From Rosistilla ulvae (GTDB lineage Bacteria > Planctomycetota > Planctomycetia > Pirellulales > Pirellulaceae): a stretch of 64,000 nt of DNA. The notes beneath the pieces are model-generated. The model saw only the letters and a program-made list of their open reading frames with translations. It had not been told where the DNA came from and did no database searches. Shown here one piece after another: positions 19,087-26,993 of this stretch (position 1 is its first letter; each line of letters opens with the position of its first letter). Location: NCBI RefSeq assembly GCF_007741475.1, contig NZ_CP036261.1, positions 6,387,798 through 6,451,797 on the forward strand. The letters are read 5' to 3'. Made by a program: the position numbers and the translations under genes.

Positions 19087-20412
19087 ATGCGCCGGATGCC
19101 TTTTCACATGCGACTCATGTCGATTGCGTTGCTCGCGCTGGCGGGCTGTTCTCCTAAGAAGGTGCCAGTCGAAGAGATCTCCGGTCGCGTCGATTTAGAC
19201 GATACCGCCGCCGCGCCGATCGTCGTATCGGAAGCGGATTGGAACAGCTGGCGCGGCCCCAGTGGCAATGGGATCGCCGCCGATCAAGAGGTGCCGATCC
19301 GGTGGAGCGATACCGAAAACGTGATCTGGAAGGCAAAGGTTCCAGGCCGCGGCCATGCCTCTCCCACGGTCGTTGGCGACCAGGTCTTCTTGGCTTCCGC
19401 CGACGAACGGGCGGAGACTCAGTTTGTTGTCGCATTGGATCGATCCAACGGCCAGCAACGCTGGCAGACGCAAGTCAATCAAGGTGGTTTCGCACGCGAG
19501 GTCCATGCCAAGGGGACTCAAGCCAACAGCACGCTGGCGTGTGATGGAGAACATGTATTTGCAGCGTTCTTGCACCACGATGCGATCCACGTGACCGCGA
19601 TTTCGATCGACGGCGAGATCGCGTGGCAAACGACGGTTGGCGCCTTCAACTCAAAATTCGGATACGCACCGTCGCCATTGATCTACAAGACCTCGGTGAT
19701 CATCGCCGCCGATAACCGCGGCGGAGGCTACATCGCGGCGCTGGATCGATCGACGGGCGAACCGATCTGGCGGAAACGCCGCGGCGCCGTCTCGACCTAC
19801 TCTTCGCCGATCGTTGGGCATGTCGATGGCAAGGATCAATTGCTGATCACCGGCGGCGATGCCGTGACCAGCTACGATCCGGCCACCGGCGAAGAAAACT
19901 GGTCGGTCCCCGGAACCAGCGAAGCAACCTGCGGCACGGTCGTCTGGGACGCAAATCATGTCTACGCCAGCGGCGGCTATCCCGATTCGCACACGCTGTG
20001 CATCCGCGTCGATGGGGATGCGACCGAAGTCTGGAGCAACCGAACCAAGCTTTACGAACCTTCGATGCTGGTCAGCGATGGCTTCTTGTATGCCGTCAAC
20101 GATCAAGGGATCGGGGTTTGCTGGGACGCTGAAACGGGAGATCAGATGTGGAAGAAGCGACTGGGAGGCAATTTCAGCAGCGCCCTTGTGCTCGCTGGTG
20201 ACAAATTATTTGCCACCGCCGACGACGGAACGTGCACCGTTTTTGCAGCCGACAGTTCGGACTATATCGAACTCGCCAAGAATCCACTGGGCACCGACGC
20301 CTACGCAACACCCACGATCTGCGGCGGTCGGATCTACTTCCGCGTCGGCCAAGGCGACGGTCCCCAGCGACAAGAAATGCTCTACTGCATCGGCGAGCCC
20401 CACGAAAATTGA
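19087..20412 (+). CDS. PQQ-like beta-propeller lipoprotein
   Basis: A 441-residue lipoprotein. GAGGAG precedes the ATG, and the signal peptide ends in the lipobox LALAGC, with Cys at about residue 21. The mature part is a run of PQQ-like propeller blades: SWRGPSGNG near the start, IWKAKVPGRGHASPTVVGD, then repeated blades with GDQVFLASADER, ALDRSTGEPIWRKRRG, YDPATGEENWSVPG and WDAETGDQMWKKRLGG. Planctomycetes carry many such proteins; most lack the full quinoprotein dehydrogenase catalytic residues and probably act as binding scaffolds, like BamB. No cofactor ligand set is visible, so an enzymatic role is not supported. It stands alone, followed by a long inverted repeat at 20426-20494. Confidence 0.9.
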   Translation: MRRMPFHMRLMSIALLALAGCSPKKVPVEEISGRVDLDDTAAAPIVVSEADWNSWRGPSGNGIAADQEVPIRWSDTENVIWKAKVPGRGHASPTVVGDQVFLASADERAETQFVVALDRSNGQQRWQTQVNQGGFAREVHAKGTQANSTLACDGEHVFAAFLHHDAIHVTAISIDGEIAWQTTVGAFNSKFGYAPSPLIYKTSVIIAADNRGGGYIAALDRSTGEPIWRKRRGAVSTYSSPIVGHVDGKDQLLITGGDAVTSYDPATGEENWSVPGTSEATCGTVVWDANHVYASGGYPDSHTLCIRVDGDATEVWSNRTKLYEPSMLVSDGFLYAVNDQGIGVCWDAETGDQMWKKRLGGNFSSALVLAGDKLFATADDGTCTVFAADSSDYIELAKNPLGTDAYATPTICGGRIYFRVGQGDGPQRQEMLYCIGEPHEN

Positions 20413-20425
20413 ACGCGTCCGCCGC

Positions 20426-20494
20426 GCTGGAGTCGAGGCTTCAGCCGAAACGGACAGGGACTCACACGGTTTCGGCTGAAGCCTCGACTCCAGC
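20426..20494. repeat. perfect 26-bp inverted repeat
   Basis: Bases 20426-20451 and 20469-20494 are perfect reverse complements with a 17-base loop. The arm begins GCTGGAGTCGAGGCTTCAGC. There is no T-tract. It follows the PQQ-like lipoprotein gene by 14 bp and runs into the duplicated leader segment, so it may be a mobile palindromic element rather than a terminator. Confidence 0.85.
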
Positions 20495-20556
20495 CGGTGT
20501 TGAATGGGAGGCAGTTTAAAAAATCCGGCCTTTCTCCTTTCGGAGCCCGTCTGATG
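20472..20556 (+). repeat. duplicated leader segment, copy A
   Basis: This segment resembles 23140-23226 almost base for base in blocks. Shared strings include GACTCC near the start and TCTCCTTTCGGAGCCC just before the start codon of each downstream frame. Both copies end in CTGATGAA. Copy A leads into a gene relic; copy B leads into an intact secreted hydrolase. Confidence 0.7.
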
Positions 20557-20751
20557 AAGTTCACCTCGTTTTGGAATCTTGCCGCCAGCAGCGTCTTGCT
20601 CTCGTTCCCTTGCCACTGGGCTGCTGAACAACAATCAAACACGGACACTCCGAAGTCGGGCGCATCAAAGGTGTCGGGACGGAATGACACCTTTTTACGC
20701 GTCAACCGCTTCCGTCCAAGCCGATGCTACGGAAGTTCGTCAAACGTGTAG
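20554..20751 (+). pseudogene. relic of a secreted alpha/beta hydrolase gene (signal peptide only)
   Basis: The first 27 codons encode a signal peptide that matches the start of the intact hydrolase at 23224. Both contain the pattern LLS-PCHW followed by an Ala-rich cleavage region. After this the frame runs into unrelated sequence, including a terminator-like hairpin, and stops at 20751. The upstream leader is also shared. The simplest reading is a duplicated gene of which only leader and signal peptide survive. A functional short secreted peptide of 65 residues is possible but less likely, because the remaining residues are not conserved in type. Confidence 0.55.
20667..20696 (+). terminator. 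hairpin with T-tract inside the relic region
   Basis: AAAGGTGTC (20667-20675) pairs with GACACCTTT (20686-20694) over a 10-base loop, and the T run continues to 20696. This is a good Rho-independent terminator shape. It could end transcription from the leader copy at 20472 or from the PQQ-like lipoprotein gene. Confidence 0.5.
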
Positions 20752-21035
20752 AACTTTAGTCCCAGTTCATTGGCTTTGCGGAAGATGCGGGTTAGTGCTT
20801 CGGGAGTTACAAAATGGCCTCTGCCCGATTCGCTGATCCGGTGTGCGTATAACACGATGATTTCTCGGTTCTCCGCCGCCCGCTGAAGAGCTCCGTCAAG
20901 CTGTTCGTACGTGCGGTCGGGACGCAATGGAGCATAGTCGATTCCCTGGCCGTACAGGCAACCGTGTTCAGCGATCTTCGCCGCCGGAACAAAAAAGGCG
21001 TCGTCTTCACGGAGTGCTGTACCAGCCGCAATGCG
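20727..21035 (-). pseudogene. C-terminal remnant of a polysaccharide deacetylase-like gene
   Basis: The frame is open from just after an in-frame TAG at 21036-21038 down to the stop at 20727, about 102 codons, with no convincing start at its 5' end. The translated end reads like a carbohydrate deacetylase (NodB-type) C-terminus: IIVLYAHRISESGRGHFVT, then LTRIFRKANELGLKFYTFDEL. The catalytic Asp-His-His half is absent. The piece is therefore most likely the tail of a gene whose front was deleted. It overlaps the end of the relic on the other strand by 25 bases. Family assignment rests on resemblance only. Confidence 0.5.
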
Positions 21036-21188
21036 CTACTTGCTTTAGTCGCATCGCGCGATGGGCTATGATTGAGCGCATCTCCGAAAGCCTTTGGAAA
21101 AAACGCGGCCAGTGCTGCTGGCTCACGGTTTTCAGTTTACATCTCAAGAGTCCCCCGGACGCCCTCTCGTTTTCGTGCAAGGTCCGTT

Positions 21189-22613
21189 ATGCGAATAAAC
21201 ATTGTGTCGATCCTCGCTGTGTTGATGTCTGCTTGGGTTGCCCAAGCTGATCCCGGTCCAGCCGAACAGTCCGGTTCGGCCGAACAATCGATTTCCGAAA
21301 CCTGGACGCCCGTTTCCCCACGCGCCGAGATCCGGCCGTTGTTTGCTTCCACCGACGATGGTGGGCGGAGCGGAAAGGGTGAGTTGACGATTACCGCGGA
21401 TGATCGTCGCGGTTTGGTGGGGCACTGGGAAACGAAAATCAAAATCCAAGGTGGCCAGCACTACCAATTCTCGGTATGGCGGCAAACACAGGGAATCGAC
21501 GTGGTTCGGCGCAGTGGAGTCGCCAGTGTGACGTGGTTGGACAAAGACGGTCGCCGCGCGATGCGAGACCGCGTTAGCATGGTTTCCTACCAACCTGGTT
21601 TGAAGCCGCGATCGGAACCTGAATATCCCGCCGAGGGCGAAACCGTTGACGACTGGACTCAGCTTGCGGGTACCTATCGAGCTCCTTCCTCCGCTACCGA
21701 GGCGGTCATTGGACTTCATTTTCGCTGGGGGCCAGCGCACTCACGTATCGCTTGGAGCGACGTTCGTTTCGAACCAACCGCCGCAGCGGAGCCGAGGGTC
21801 GTTCGCTTGGCGACCATTCACTACCGTCCCGCCGCAGGGAAGACTGCAAAAGAAAAACGAGAGCAATTCGAACCGCTGATTGCCGAAGCGGCCAAGCAGC
21901 GTGCGGATCTGGTGGTCTTGCCCGAAACATTAACGGGATATCACTCCGGTTCAAGCTCTGCGGAGGTCGCCGAATCGATGCCGGGGCCGACTTCGAACTA
22001 CTTTGCTGAACTGGCAAAAAAGTATGACCTGTACATCGCTGCGGGACTACACGAGCGAGAGGGGCATTTGGTTTACAACGTCGCAGTGCTGCTTGGGCCC
22101 GAAGGCGAGATGGTGGGAAAATACCGCAAAGTTTCTTTGACGCGAAATGAAATTGCATCCGGAGTTATGCCCGGAGACGAGTACCCCGTTTTTGAAACCC
22201 GATTTGGCAAAGTCGGCATGATGGTTTGTTACGACGGATTCTTTCCCGAAGTGGCTCGCGAATTGAGCAACCGAGGGGCGGAGGTGATCGCGTGGCCGGT
22301 GTGGGGATGCAATCCGTTGCTGGGTGCCGCCCGCGCCTGTGAAAACCATACCTATGTAATCAGCAGCACGTACACAGACGTAACGTCAAATTGGATGATC
22401 TCAGCCATCTACGATCGCGATGGGCAACCGCTTGCTCAAGCGTCCCAGTGGGGCAGCGTCGCGGTAGCCGAGGTCGATTTGAACCAACCGCTGTATTGGT
22501 CCAGCCTAGGGGACTTCAAGGCCGAGATTGCTCGACATCGCCCCTGGTTGCCCCACGAGCGAGAGCAAGGAAAGCGAGCGGAGGTAGCGGCCTCCCCAAC
22601 CGAGACGGAATGA
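21189..22613 (+). CDS. secreted carbon-nitrogen hydrolase (nitrilase superfamily)
   Basis: A 474-residue exported protein. The ATG at 21189 is preferred over an in-frame start at 21072 because it opens straight into a signal peptide ([20 protein letters not shown]). Residues about 40-210 form a beta-rich domain of unassigned type ([20 protein letters not shown]). Residues about 215-460 are a nitrilase-superfamily domain with all three catalytic residues in context: Glu in [10 protein letters not shown], Lys in GKYRKVSLT and Cys in [10 protein letters not shown]. Such enzymes hydrolyse amides, carbamoyl groups or nitriles; the substrate cannot be told from sequence. Secretion and the N-terminal accessory domain suggest an extracellular or periplasmic amide. 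The gene stands between two relic-rich stretches. Confidence 0.88.
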   Translation: MRINIVSILAVLMSAWVAQADPGPAEQSGSAEQSISETWTPVSPRAEIRPLFASTDDGGRSGKGELTITADDRRGLVGHWETKIKIQGGQHYQFSVWRQTQGIDVVRRSGVASVTWLDKDGRRAMRDRVSMVSYQPGLKPRSEPEYPAEGETVDDWTQLAGTYRAPSSATEAVIGLHFRWGPAHSRIAWSDVRFEPTAAAEPRVVRLATIHYRPAAGKTAKEKREQFEPLIAEAAKQRADLVVLPETLTGYHSGSSSAEVAESMPGPTSNYFAELAKKYDLYIAAGLHEREGHLVYNVAVLLGPEGEMVGKYRKVSLTRNEIASGVMPGDEYPVFETRFGKVGMMVCYDGFFPEVARELSNRGAEVIAWPVWGCNPLLGAARACENHTYVISSTYTDVTSNWMISAIYDRDGQPLAQASQWGSVAVAEVDLNQPLYWSSLGDFKAEIARHRPWLPHEREQGKRAEVAASPTETE

Positions 22614-23223
22614 AGTCGGGCTCCACATTCTCAACGCGACGCGCTCGCGCCCTCACTCGAAAGAGGCGTCCAATACGTCACATTAGCTGGCGTCCGTAAG
22701 GCATTCAGAGCCTCTGCCAAGGCTGGCGAATGAAGTCCTGTGATCGATGCTGCGATTGCATCGCTGACCGCAACGTCGGTCACGGCAATCCGTGCGACCG
22801 CCTTCGAGGGCAAGAGGTCGCCTGACGCAAAGTACCGGTGGTATCGCTTCCGCTCAACCACCAGCGAATTGCTGCCACGCCCATGGCGTGGGAATGACGG
22901 CCCCTCGTTACATCGCACCGCTGTGCATCGTGGATGCCAAGCTGCATGGGGTGCGGTCGATAGCGAAGCCGGTCTGCAACGGAACGTCGTCTTGGTCGAT
23001 GACGAGGTCGGCCAGTTCGGTGCGCCGCGGCTGTTCGAACCATTGGACAGCCGGGGGCATCTTGAACCAAAACGACGGGAAGCGCCGCAGCGGTGGTGTT
23101 GAGCGCGGGCGGTTGGCACGAGGAAGGGGACGCGTTTTGTCGGCTGAAGTTTTGACTCCGGCGGGCGTGTACAATGAGGGGCACTTCAAAACTTCCCGCC
23201 TCTCTCCTTTCGGAGCCCACCTG
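22614..23223. other. gene-poor stretch with possible degraded coding remnants
   Basis: These 610 bases hold no gene I can support. On the minus strand three partial frames look protein-like over short distances, for example ELADLVIDQDDVPLQTGFAI near 22960-23020 and AVARIAVTDVAVSDAI near 22750-22800. They lie in different frames and are interrupted, which fits a decayed gene. The last 85 bases are the leader segment shared with 20472-20556. Confidence 0.4.
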
Positions 23224-23226
23224 ATG
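23140..23226 (+). repeat. duplicated leader segment, copy B
   Basis: The partner of 20472-20556. It carries the GGAG ribosome binding site eight bases before the ATG at 23224. That GGAG is the right arm of the small hairpin CTCC-TTTC-GGAG, so the site might be partly masked in the transcript. Confidence 0.7.
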
Positions 23227-24405
23227 AATGCCTCTCGACTTTTCATGCGCCTGGCCGGCTGCGCTTTGCTCTCGCTCCCTTGTCACTGGACCGCAGCTCA
23301 AGCCCAGTCCGGATCGGCAGCTCGATCCCCAGCGACCGCGACGGCTCAAACGCCGGCAGCCGCAACCCCGCCTGCGACGGAAGCGCCGACTCGCTTGCCA
23401 CAGACCGAGATCTTGGCCTACCGCGCGGCCGATGGAGCGATTCAAACCGCTCAGTCGCCTGCCGATTGGGAAGCTCGCCGACGCGAGGTGCTTGCCGGGA
23501 TGGAAGCGATCATGGGGGCGATGCCAGGCGAAGAGAAGCGGGTGCCGTTGGACGTCCGCATCGATTCGGAAGAGGATTGCGGTAGCTATGTCCGCCGCTT
23601 GATCACGTATCAATCCGAACCGGGCAGCCGCGTTCCGGCTTACCTTTCGATCCCCAAGGCGCTGCTGGCCGACAACGCCAAGCCAGCCGCCGCGGTTCTC
23701 TGTTTGCATCCGACCGACAATTCGGTTGGCCACAAAGTTGTGGTGGGCCTGGGTGGCAAAGCGAATCGTCAATACGCCGCCGAATTGGCCGAGCGCGGCT
23801 TCGTCACGTTGGCTCCCAGTTATCCGTTGCTGGCCAATTATCAACCCGATCTCGAAGCGTTGGGTTGGACCAGTGGGACGCTGAAGGCGATTTGGGACAA
23901 CATGCGTGGGATCGATCTGCTGCAGTCGTTGCCCTATGTTCGCAAGGAATCGATCGGTGCGATCGGCCACTCGCTGGGAGGCCACAACGCGGTCTATACC
24001 GCTGTTTTTGATCCTCGCATCGGGGCGATCGTCTCCAGCTGTGGACTCGATTCATTTCTCGACTACTACGGCAGCGTGCCGTCCGTCTGGCAGTTGGGAA
24101 GCGGCTGGACTTCGACGCGTTACATGCCGCGGCTGGCCGAATACCGTGGCCGACTGGAAGAGATCCCGTTCGATTTTCATGAGCTGATCGCCGCCTTGGC
24201 TCCACGCCCGATGCTGATCGTCGCTCCGCTGCACGACAGTAATTTCCAGCACGACAGCGTCGACCGAGTCGCTGCCACGGCAAAGAAGGTTTATCAACTG
24301 CACAACGCCGCGGATCGCTTGCAGGTCGAACATCCCGATTGCGACCACGACTTCCCCGAAGCGATGCGATTGAAAGCGTACAAGTTGTTCACCGATACGC
24401 TTTGA
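23224..24405 (+). CDS. secreted alpha/beta hydrolase (dienelactone-hydrolase/acetyl-xylan-esterase-like)
   Basis: A 393-residue exported hydrolase. The start at 23224 is supported by GGAG eight bases upstream and a signal peptide (ASRLFMRLAGCALLSLPCHW). The frame is open much further upstream, but that part has no protein-like character. The catalytic domain shows the nucleophile elbow GHSLGG preceded by ESIGAI, an acid in LIVAPLHDSNF and a His in HPDCDHDFPEAMR. PAYLSIPKAL and AAVLCLHPTD near the front are typical of planctomycete hydrolases that attack esterified sugars or xenobiotics. The signal places it in the envelope or outside. It shares its leader and signal peptide with the relic at 20554. 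Confidence 0.87.
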   Translation: MNASRLFMRLAGCALLSLPCHWTAAQAQSGSAARSPATATAQTPAAATPPATEAPTRLPQTEILAYRAADGAIQTAQSPADWEARRREVLAGMEAIMGAMPGEEKRVPLDVRIDSEEDCGSYVRRLITYQSEPGSRVPAYLSIPKALLADNAKPAAAVLCLHPTDNSVGHKVVVGLGGKANRQYAAELAERGFVTLAPSYPLLANYQPDLEALGWTSGTLKAIWDNMRGIDLLQSLPYVRKESIGAIGHSLGGHNAVYTAVFDPRIGAIVSSCGLDSFLDYYGSVPSVWQLGSGWTSTRYMPRLAEYRGRLEEIPFDFHELIAALAPRPMLIVAPLHDSNFQHDSVDRVAATAKKVYQLHNAADRLQVEHPDCDHDFPEAMRLKAYKLFTDTL

Positions 24406-24417
24406 GCATCGCCGATG

Positions 24418-25419
24418 TTACATCGGGACGATCGAACGCCCCGAATGTTTTCCAGCTAGCATGCTGTCGACAGCGGCTGGCAGGTCGTCGAGCGAGATCT
24501 CGTTGGCCAGATCTTCCAGTCCGGCCGGCTTCCAATCGCTGGCCAACCGGTTCCAGATTTCCAATCGCTGAGGCATCGGACACATCGCCGAATCGATTCC
24601 CGCCAGCGTGATCCCTCGCAACAGGAAGGGATAGACCGTGGTCTGAAGTTCGTGTCCGCCAGCCAATCCGCAGGCGGCGATGCAGCCGCGGTAGGCGGTT
24701 GTTCGCAACAGCGTTTCGAGGGTCGTTCCACCGACGGTATCGACGCCGCCGGCATAGCGAGCACTCAACAGCGGACGTTTCGATTCGTCGATGAAGTCGT
24801 TGCGATCGATCACTTCCGCTGCGCCCCATCGTTTCAGTCGAGAGTGCTGATCGGGTTTCCCGGAGACCGCGGCGACGTCGTAGCCCAACCGCGACAAGAT
24901 CTGGATCGCGATACTGGCAACGCCTCCGCTGGCTCCGGTCACGACAACCTGCCCCGAACCGGATTCCACGCCGTGATGCTGCAGGGCTTGCACGCACTGG
25001 GCCGCTGTAAAACCGGCGGTTCCCAAGATGATCGCTTCGCGCGGCGCGAGCCCTTGCGGCAGTGGGACTACCCATGACGCAGGCACTTGAATCTGTTGTG
25101 ACCAGCCGCCGTGATGACTTGTCCCCAATTCATGGCCTGTGACGATCACGGTTTGCCCGGTGGCAAACTGCGGGTCGTCGCTGTCGATCACTTCGCCAAT
25201 GACATCGATCCCGGGAACGTGCGGGAAATGGCGGACGATGCCAGGATGGCCGGTCGCCGCCAACGCGTCTTTGTAGTTGAGCGCTGTCCAGCGGACGGCG
25301 ACGCGAACACGCGGCGATTCAACGGTTGGCAAATCGGCGACCGAGCGGTCGATGATCGATTGCTGGACATCTCCCGCAGCGTCTTTTTCAACCCAGAAGC
25401 ATCGGTAGGTGTCGGCCAT
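24418..25419 (-). CDS. acuI: YhdH/AcuI-family quinone oxidoreductase (acrylyl-CoA reductase-like)
   Basis: A 333-residue zinc-independent medium-chain dehydrogenase/reductase of the YhdH/AcuI type, which reduces acryloyl-CoA or related alkenes with NADPH. Family features: TALNYKDALAATG near the N-terminus, HVPGIDVIGEV, GWSQQIQVPASWVVPLPQGL, the nucleotide-binding loop VVVTGASGGVASIAIQIL, and the terminal DLPAAVDSMLAGKHSGRSIV. The start at 25419 (MADTYRCF) has GGAGGATC at the right distance; an in-frame start at 25464 would add 15 residues. A strong terminator lies just upstream, so it is probably its own transcript, not part of the Gfo/Idh operon. Cytoplasmic; no signal peptide. Confidence 0.93.
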   Translation of the reverse strand: MADTYRCFWVEKDAAGDVQQSIIDRSVADLPTVESPRVRVAVRWTALNYKDALAATGHPGIVRHFPHVPGIDVIGEVIDSDDPQFATGQTVIVTGHELGTSHHGGWSQQIQVPASWVVPLPQGLAPREAIILGTAGFTAAQCVQALQHHGVESGSGQVVVTGASGGVASIAIQILSRLGYDVAAVSGKPDQHSRLKRWGAAEVIDRNDFIDESKRPLLSARYAGGVDTVGGTTLETLLRTTAYRGCIAACGLAGGHELQTTVYPFLLRGITLAGIDSAMCPMPQRLEIWNRLASDWKPAGLEDLANEISLDDLPAAVDSMLAGKHSGRSIVPM

Positions 25420-25462
25420 GGGAAGATCCTCCGAGAGTCGCGACGGTTTGAGAGGTGGTACC

Positions 25463-25496
25463 AAAATAAAAGGCGAGCCAGCAGAGTGGCTCGCCT
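25463..25496 (-). terminator. Rho-independent terminator after the Gfo/Idh/MocA gene
   Basis: On the minus strand AGGCGAGCCA pairs with TGGCTCGCCT around a 6-base loop, followed at once by TTTTATTTTGG. This is a textbook terminator downstream of the gene ending at 25551. Confidence 0.8.
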
Positions 25497-25516
25497 AGTT
25501 GGATTTTAACATTTGA

Positions 25517-25540
25517 GTTGAGCCAGCGGAGTGGCTCAAC
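25517..25540. repeat. second hairpin sharing the same core
   Basis: GTTGAGCCA and TGGCTCAAC pair around GCGGAG. The core, GAGCCAGC then one variable base, GAGTGGCTC, is the same as in the terminator hairpin 20 bp away. This suggests a duplicated palindromic unit. Confidence 0.7.
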
Positions 25541-25550
25541 CACTGCCAAG

Positions 25551-26957
25551 CTAGCTCAAGTATTCTTGTTTCTTGATGATGCCTGGCAATGGGATGGGGT
25601 AGCGGCCATCGTCGCCAGCTTGCAATGGCGCCGGCGAATCGAGCGTTAGCTTGTCGATGCCGGGGGCGAATTCATGCTTGTTCGACATCATCTGGTCGAG
25701 CGTGATCTCTTGACCGGTGTGCGCGGCCATACGTCCCATCGAAGTCACAATGCTCGCCATCGCACCACGATCGACTTCGTTGTATTCGCGGTCTTCGCGA
25801 ATCGCCGCGATCAGATCGTCCCATTCCAATTGATAAGGATTCGGTTCGGGCTGACCAAATTCCCAAGCCAAGTTCGCTTTGTCGGCGACCTGGCCGCGAT
25901 AGATCCGCGACTTCGCTGGCGTGTGCGATGCTGTCGAGATCACCGCCATGCCTTTCGAACCATGGGCGTAGCTGGCGAATTCGCTGCGGCAGCCGGGCAT
26001 CGTCCGTCCACCGATATACATCTTCGTTCCGTCGGCGAAGGTGTATTCCATCGCATAGCTGTCGAAGTTCTGATCGACATCGTCGCCGCGATAGTGGCGG
26101 CCGCCCGAAGCGTGAACCTTGACGGGCCAATCGTTCTTCATCCAACAGGTTTCATCGATGTTGTGGATCAGGAAATCGCTGACCGCACCGCCGGAGAGCC
26201 ACAGGAAGCCGTGGAAGTTGGCGATCTGATACATCAGTTCGCTGGTCCCCTCGGGCTTCGGTCCACACGCGGCGGTCCCCGTTGGTCCCGCCATGCGGTA
26301 CGCCCGCAACATGTTGATCTCGCCGATCTCGCCACCCTGAATCCGTTCGAACAGTTCTTGCCGCGCCTTGCAGTGACGGCACATCAATCCGACGGCGACC
26401 TTCAGATTCTTTTCCTTCGCTTTCTTGTTCAGCTCCATGATCCGCACCGTCGTCGGGCCATCGACGGTGACCGGTTTTTCCATGAAGACGTTCAGCCCCT
26501 TTTCGATGGCATAGCTGAAGTGAACCCAGCGGAATGCTGGCGGCGTTGCCAGGATCACGACGTCGCCCGGACGCAGCACATCCATCGCCTTTTTGTAAGC
26601 ATCGAAGTCGACGAACTGCCGCTCTTCGGGCACGTCGACTTTGCCTTCTTGATCCTTAAACGCGTTGGAGATGTTCTTCTGGCTGCGTTCCAGATTCTTG
26701 GGGAAGACATCGGCCATCGCCACCAATTTGATCGGCCCGTTGTCGACCGACAACGCGTTAACGGCAGCTCCCGTGCCCCGGCCGCCACAACCTACGAGGG
26801 CCACCTGAATCGTGTTGTCTTCAGCCGCGTGGACCTGCGGCGCCGCGGTGGCTGCGAAGGTGGCCGCTGCAGCAACAGTTCCCGTCGCTTTGATGAAATC
26901 GCGGCGGGTATCTTGGCTCTCGGGCGTCTTGGACTGGTTCGACATCGTGGGACTCAT
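25551..26957 (-). CDS. Gfo/Idh/MocA-family oxidoreductase with Tat signal
   Basis: A 468-residue NAD(P)-dependent oxidoreductase of the Gfo/Idh/MocA family, which typically oxidises or reduces sugars and cyclitols. It begins with a twin-arginine export signal (TRRDFIKATGTVAAAATFAA), so it is probably folded in the cytoplasm and then moved to the periplasm. The Rossmann motif GCGGRG follows, as does the family hallmark EKPVTVDGP. PGCRSEFASYAHGSKGMAVI belongs to the C-terminal alpha/beta domain. The planctomycete set of such proteins is large and few have known substrates. It starts 36 bp after the FGE-like gene on the same strand and is probably cotranscribed with it; a terminator follows. Confidence 0.92.
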   Translation of the reverse strand: MSPTMSNQSKTPESQDTRRDFIKATGTVAAAATFAATAAPQVHAAEDNTIQVALVGCGGRGTGAAVNALSVDNGPIKLVAMADVFPKNLERSQKNISNAFKDQEGKVDVPEERQFVDFDAYKKAMDVLRPGDVVILATPPAFRWVHFSYAIEKGLNVFMEKPVTVDGPTTVRIMELNKKAKEKNLKVAVGLMCRHCKARQELFERIQGGEIGEINMLRAYRMAGPTGTAACGPKPEGTSELMYQIANFHGFLWLSGGAVSDFLIHNIDETCWMKNDWPVKVHASGGRHYRGDDVDQNFDSYAMEYTFADGTKMYIGGRTMPGCRSEFASYAHGSKGMAVISTASHTPAKSRIYRGQVADKANLAWEFGQPEPNPYQLEWDDLIAAIREDREYNEVDRGAMASIVTSMGRMAAHTGQEITLDQMMSNKHEFAPGIDKLTLDSPAPLQAGDDGRYPIPLPGIIKKQEYLS

Positions 26958-26993
26958 TTAGGGTTGGGGGTGAGAGACCGGGAATGAAAACGG

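Noticed and set aside
22780-23985. 401-codon minus-strand frame opposite the secreted hydrolase
   Set aside because: Most of it is antisense to the hydrolase at 23224 and shows no family motif; only the part below 23120 might contain relic sequence.
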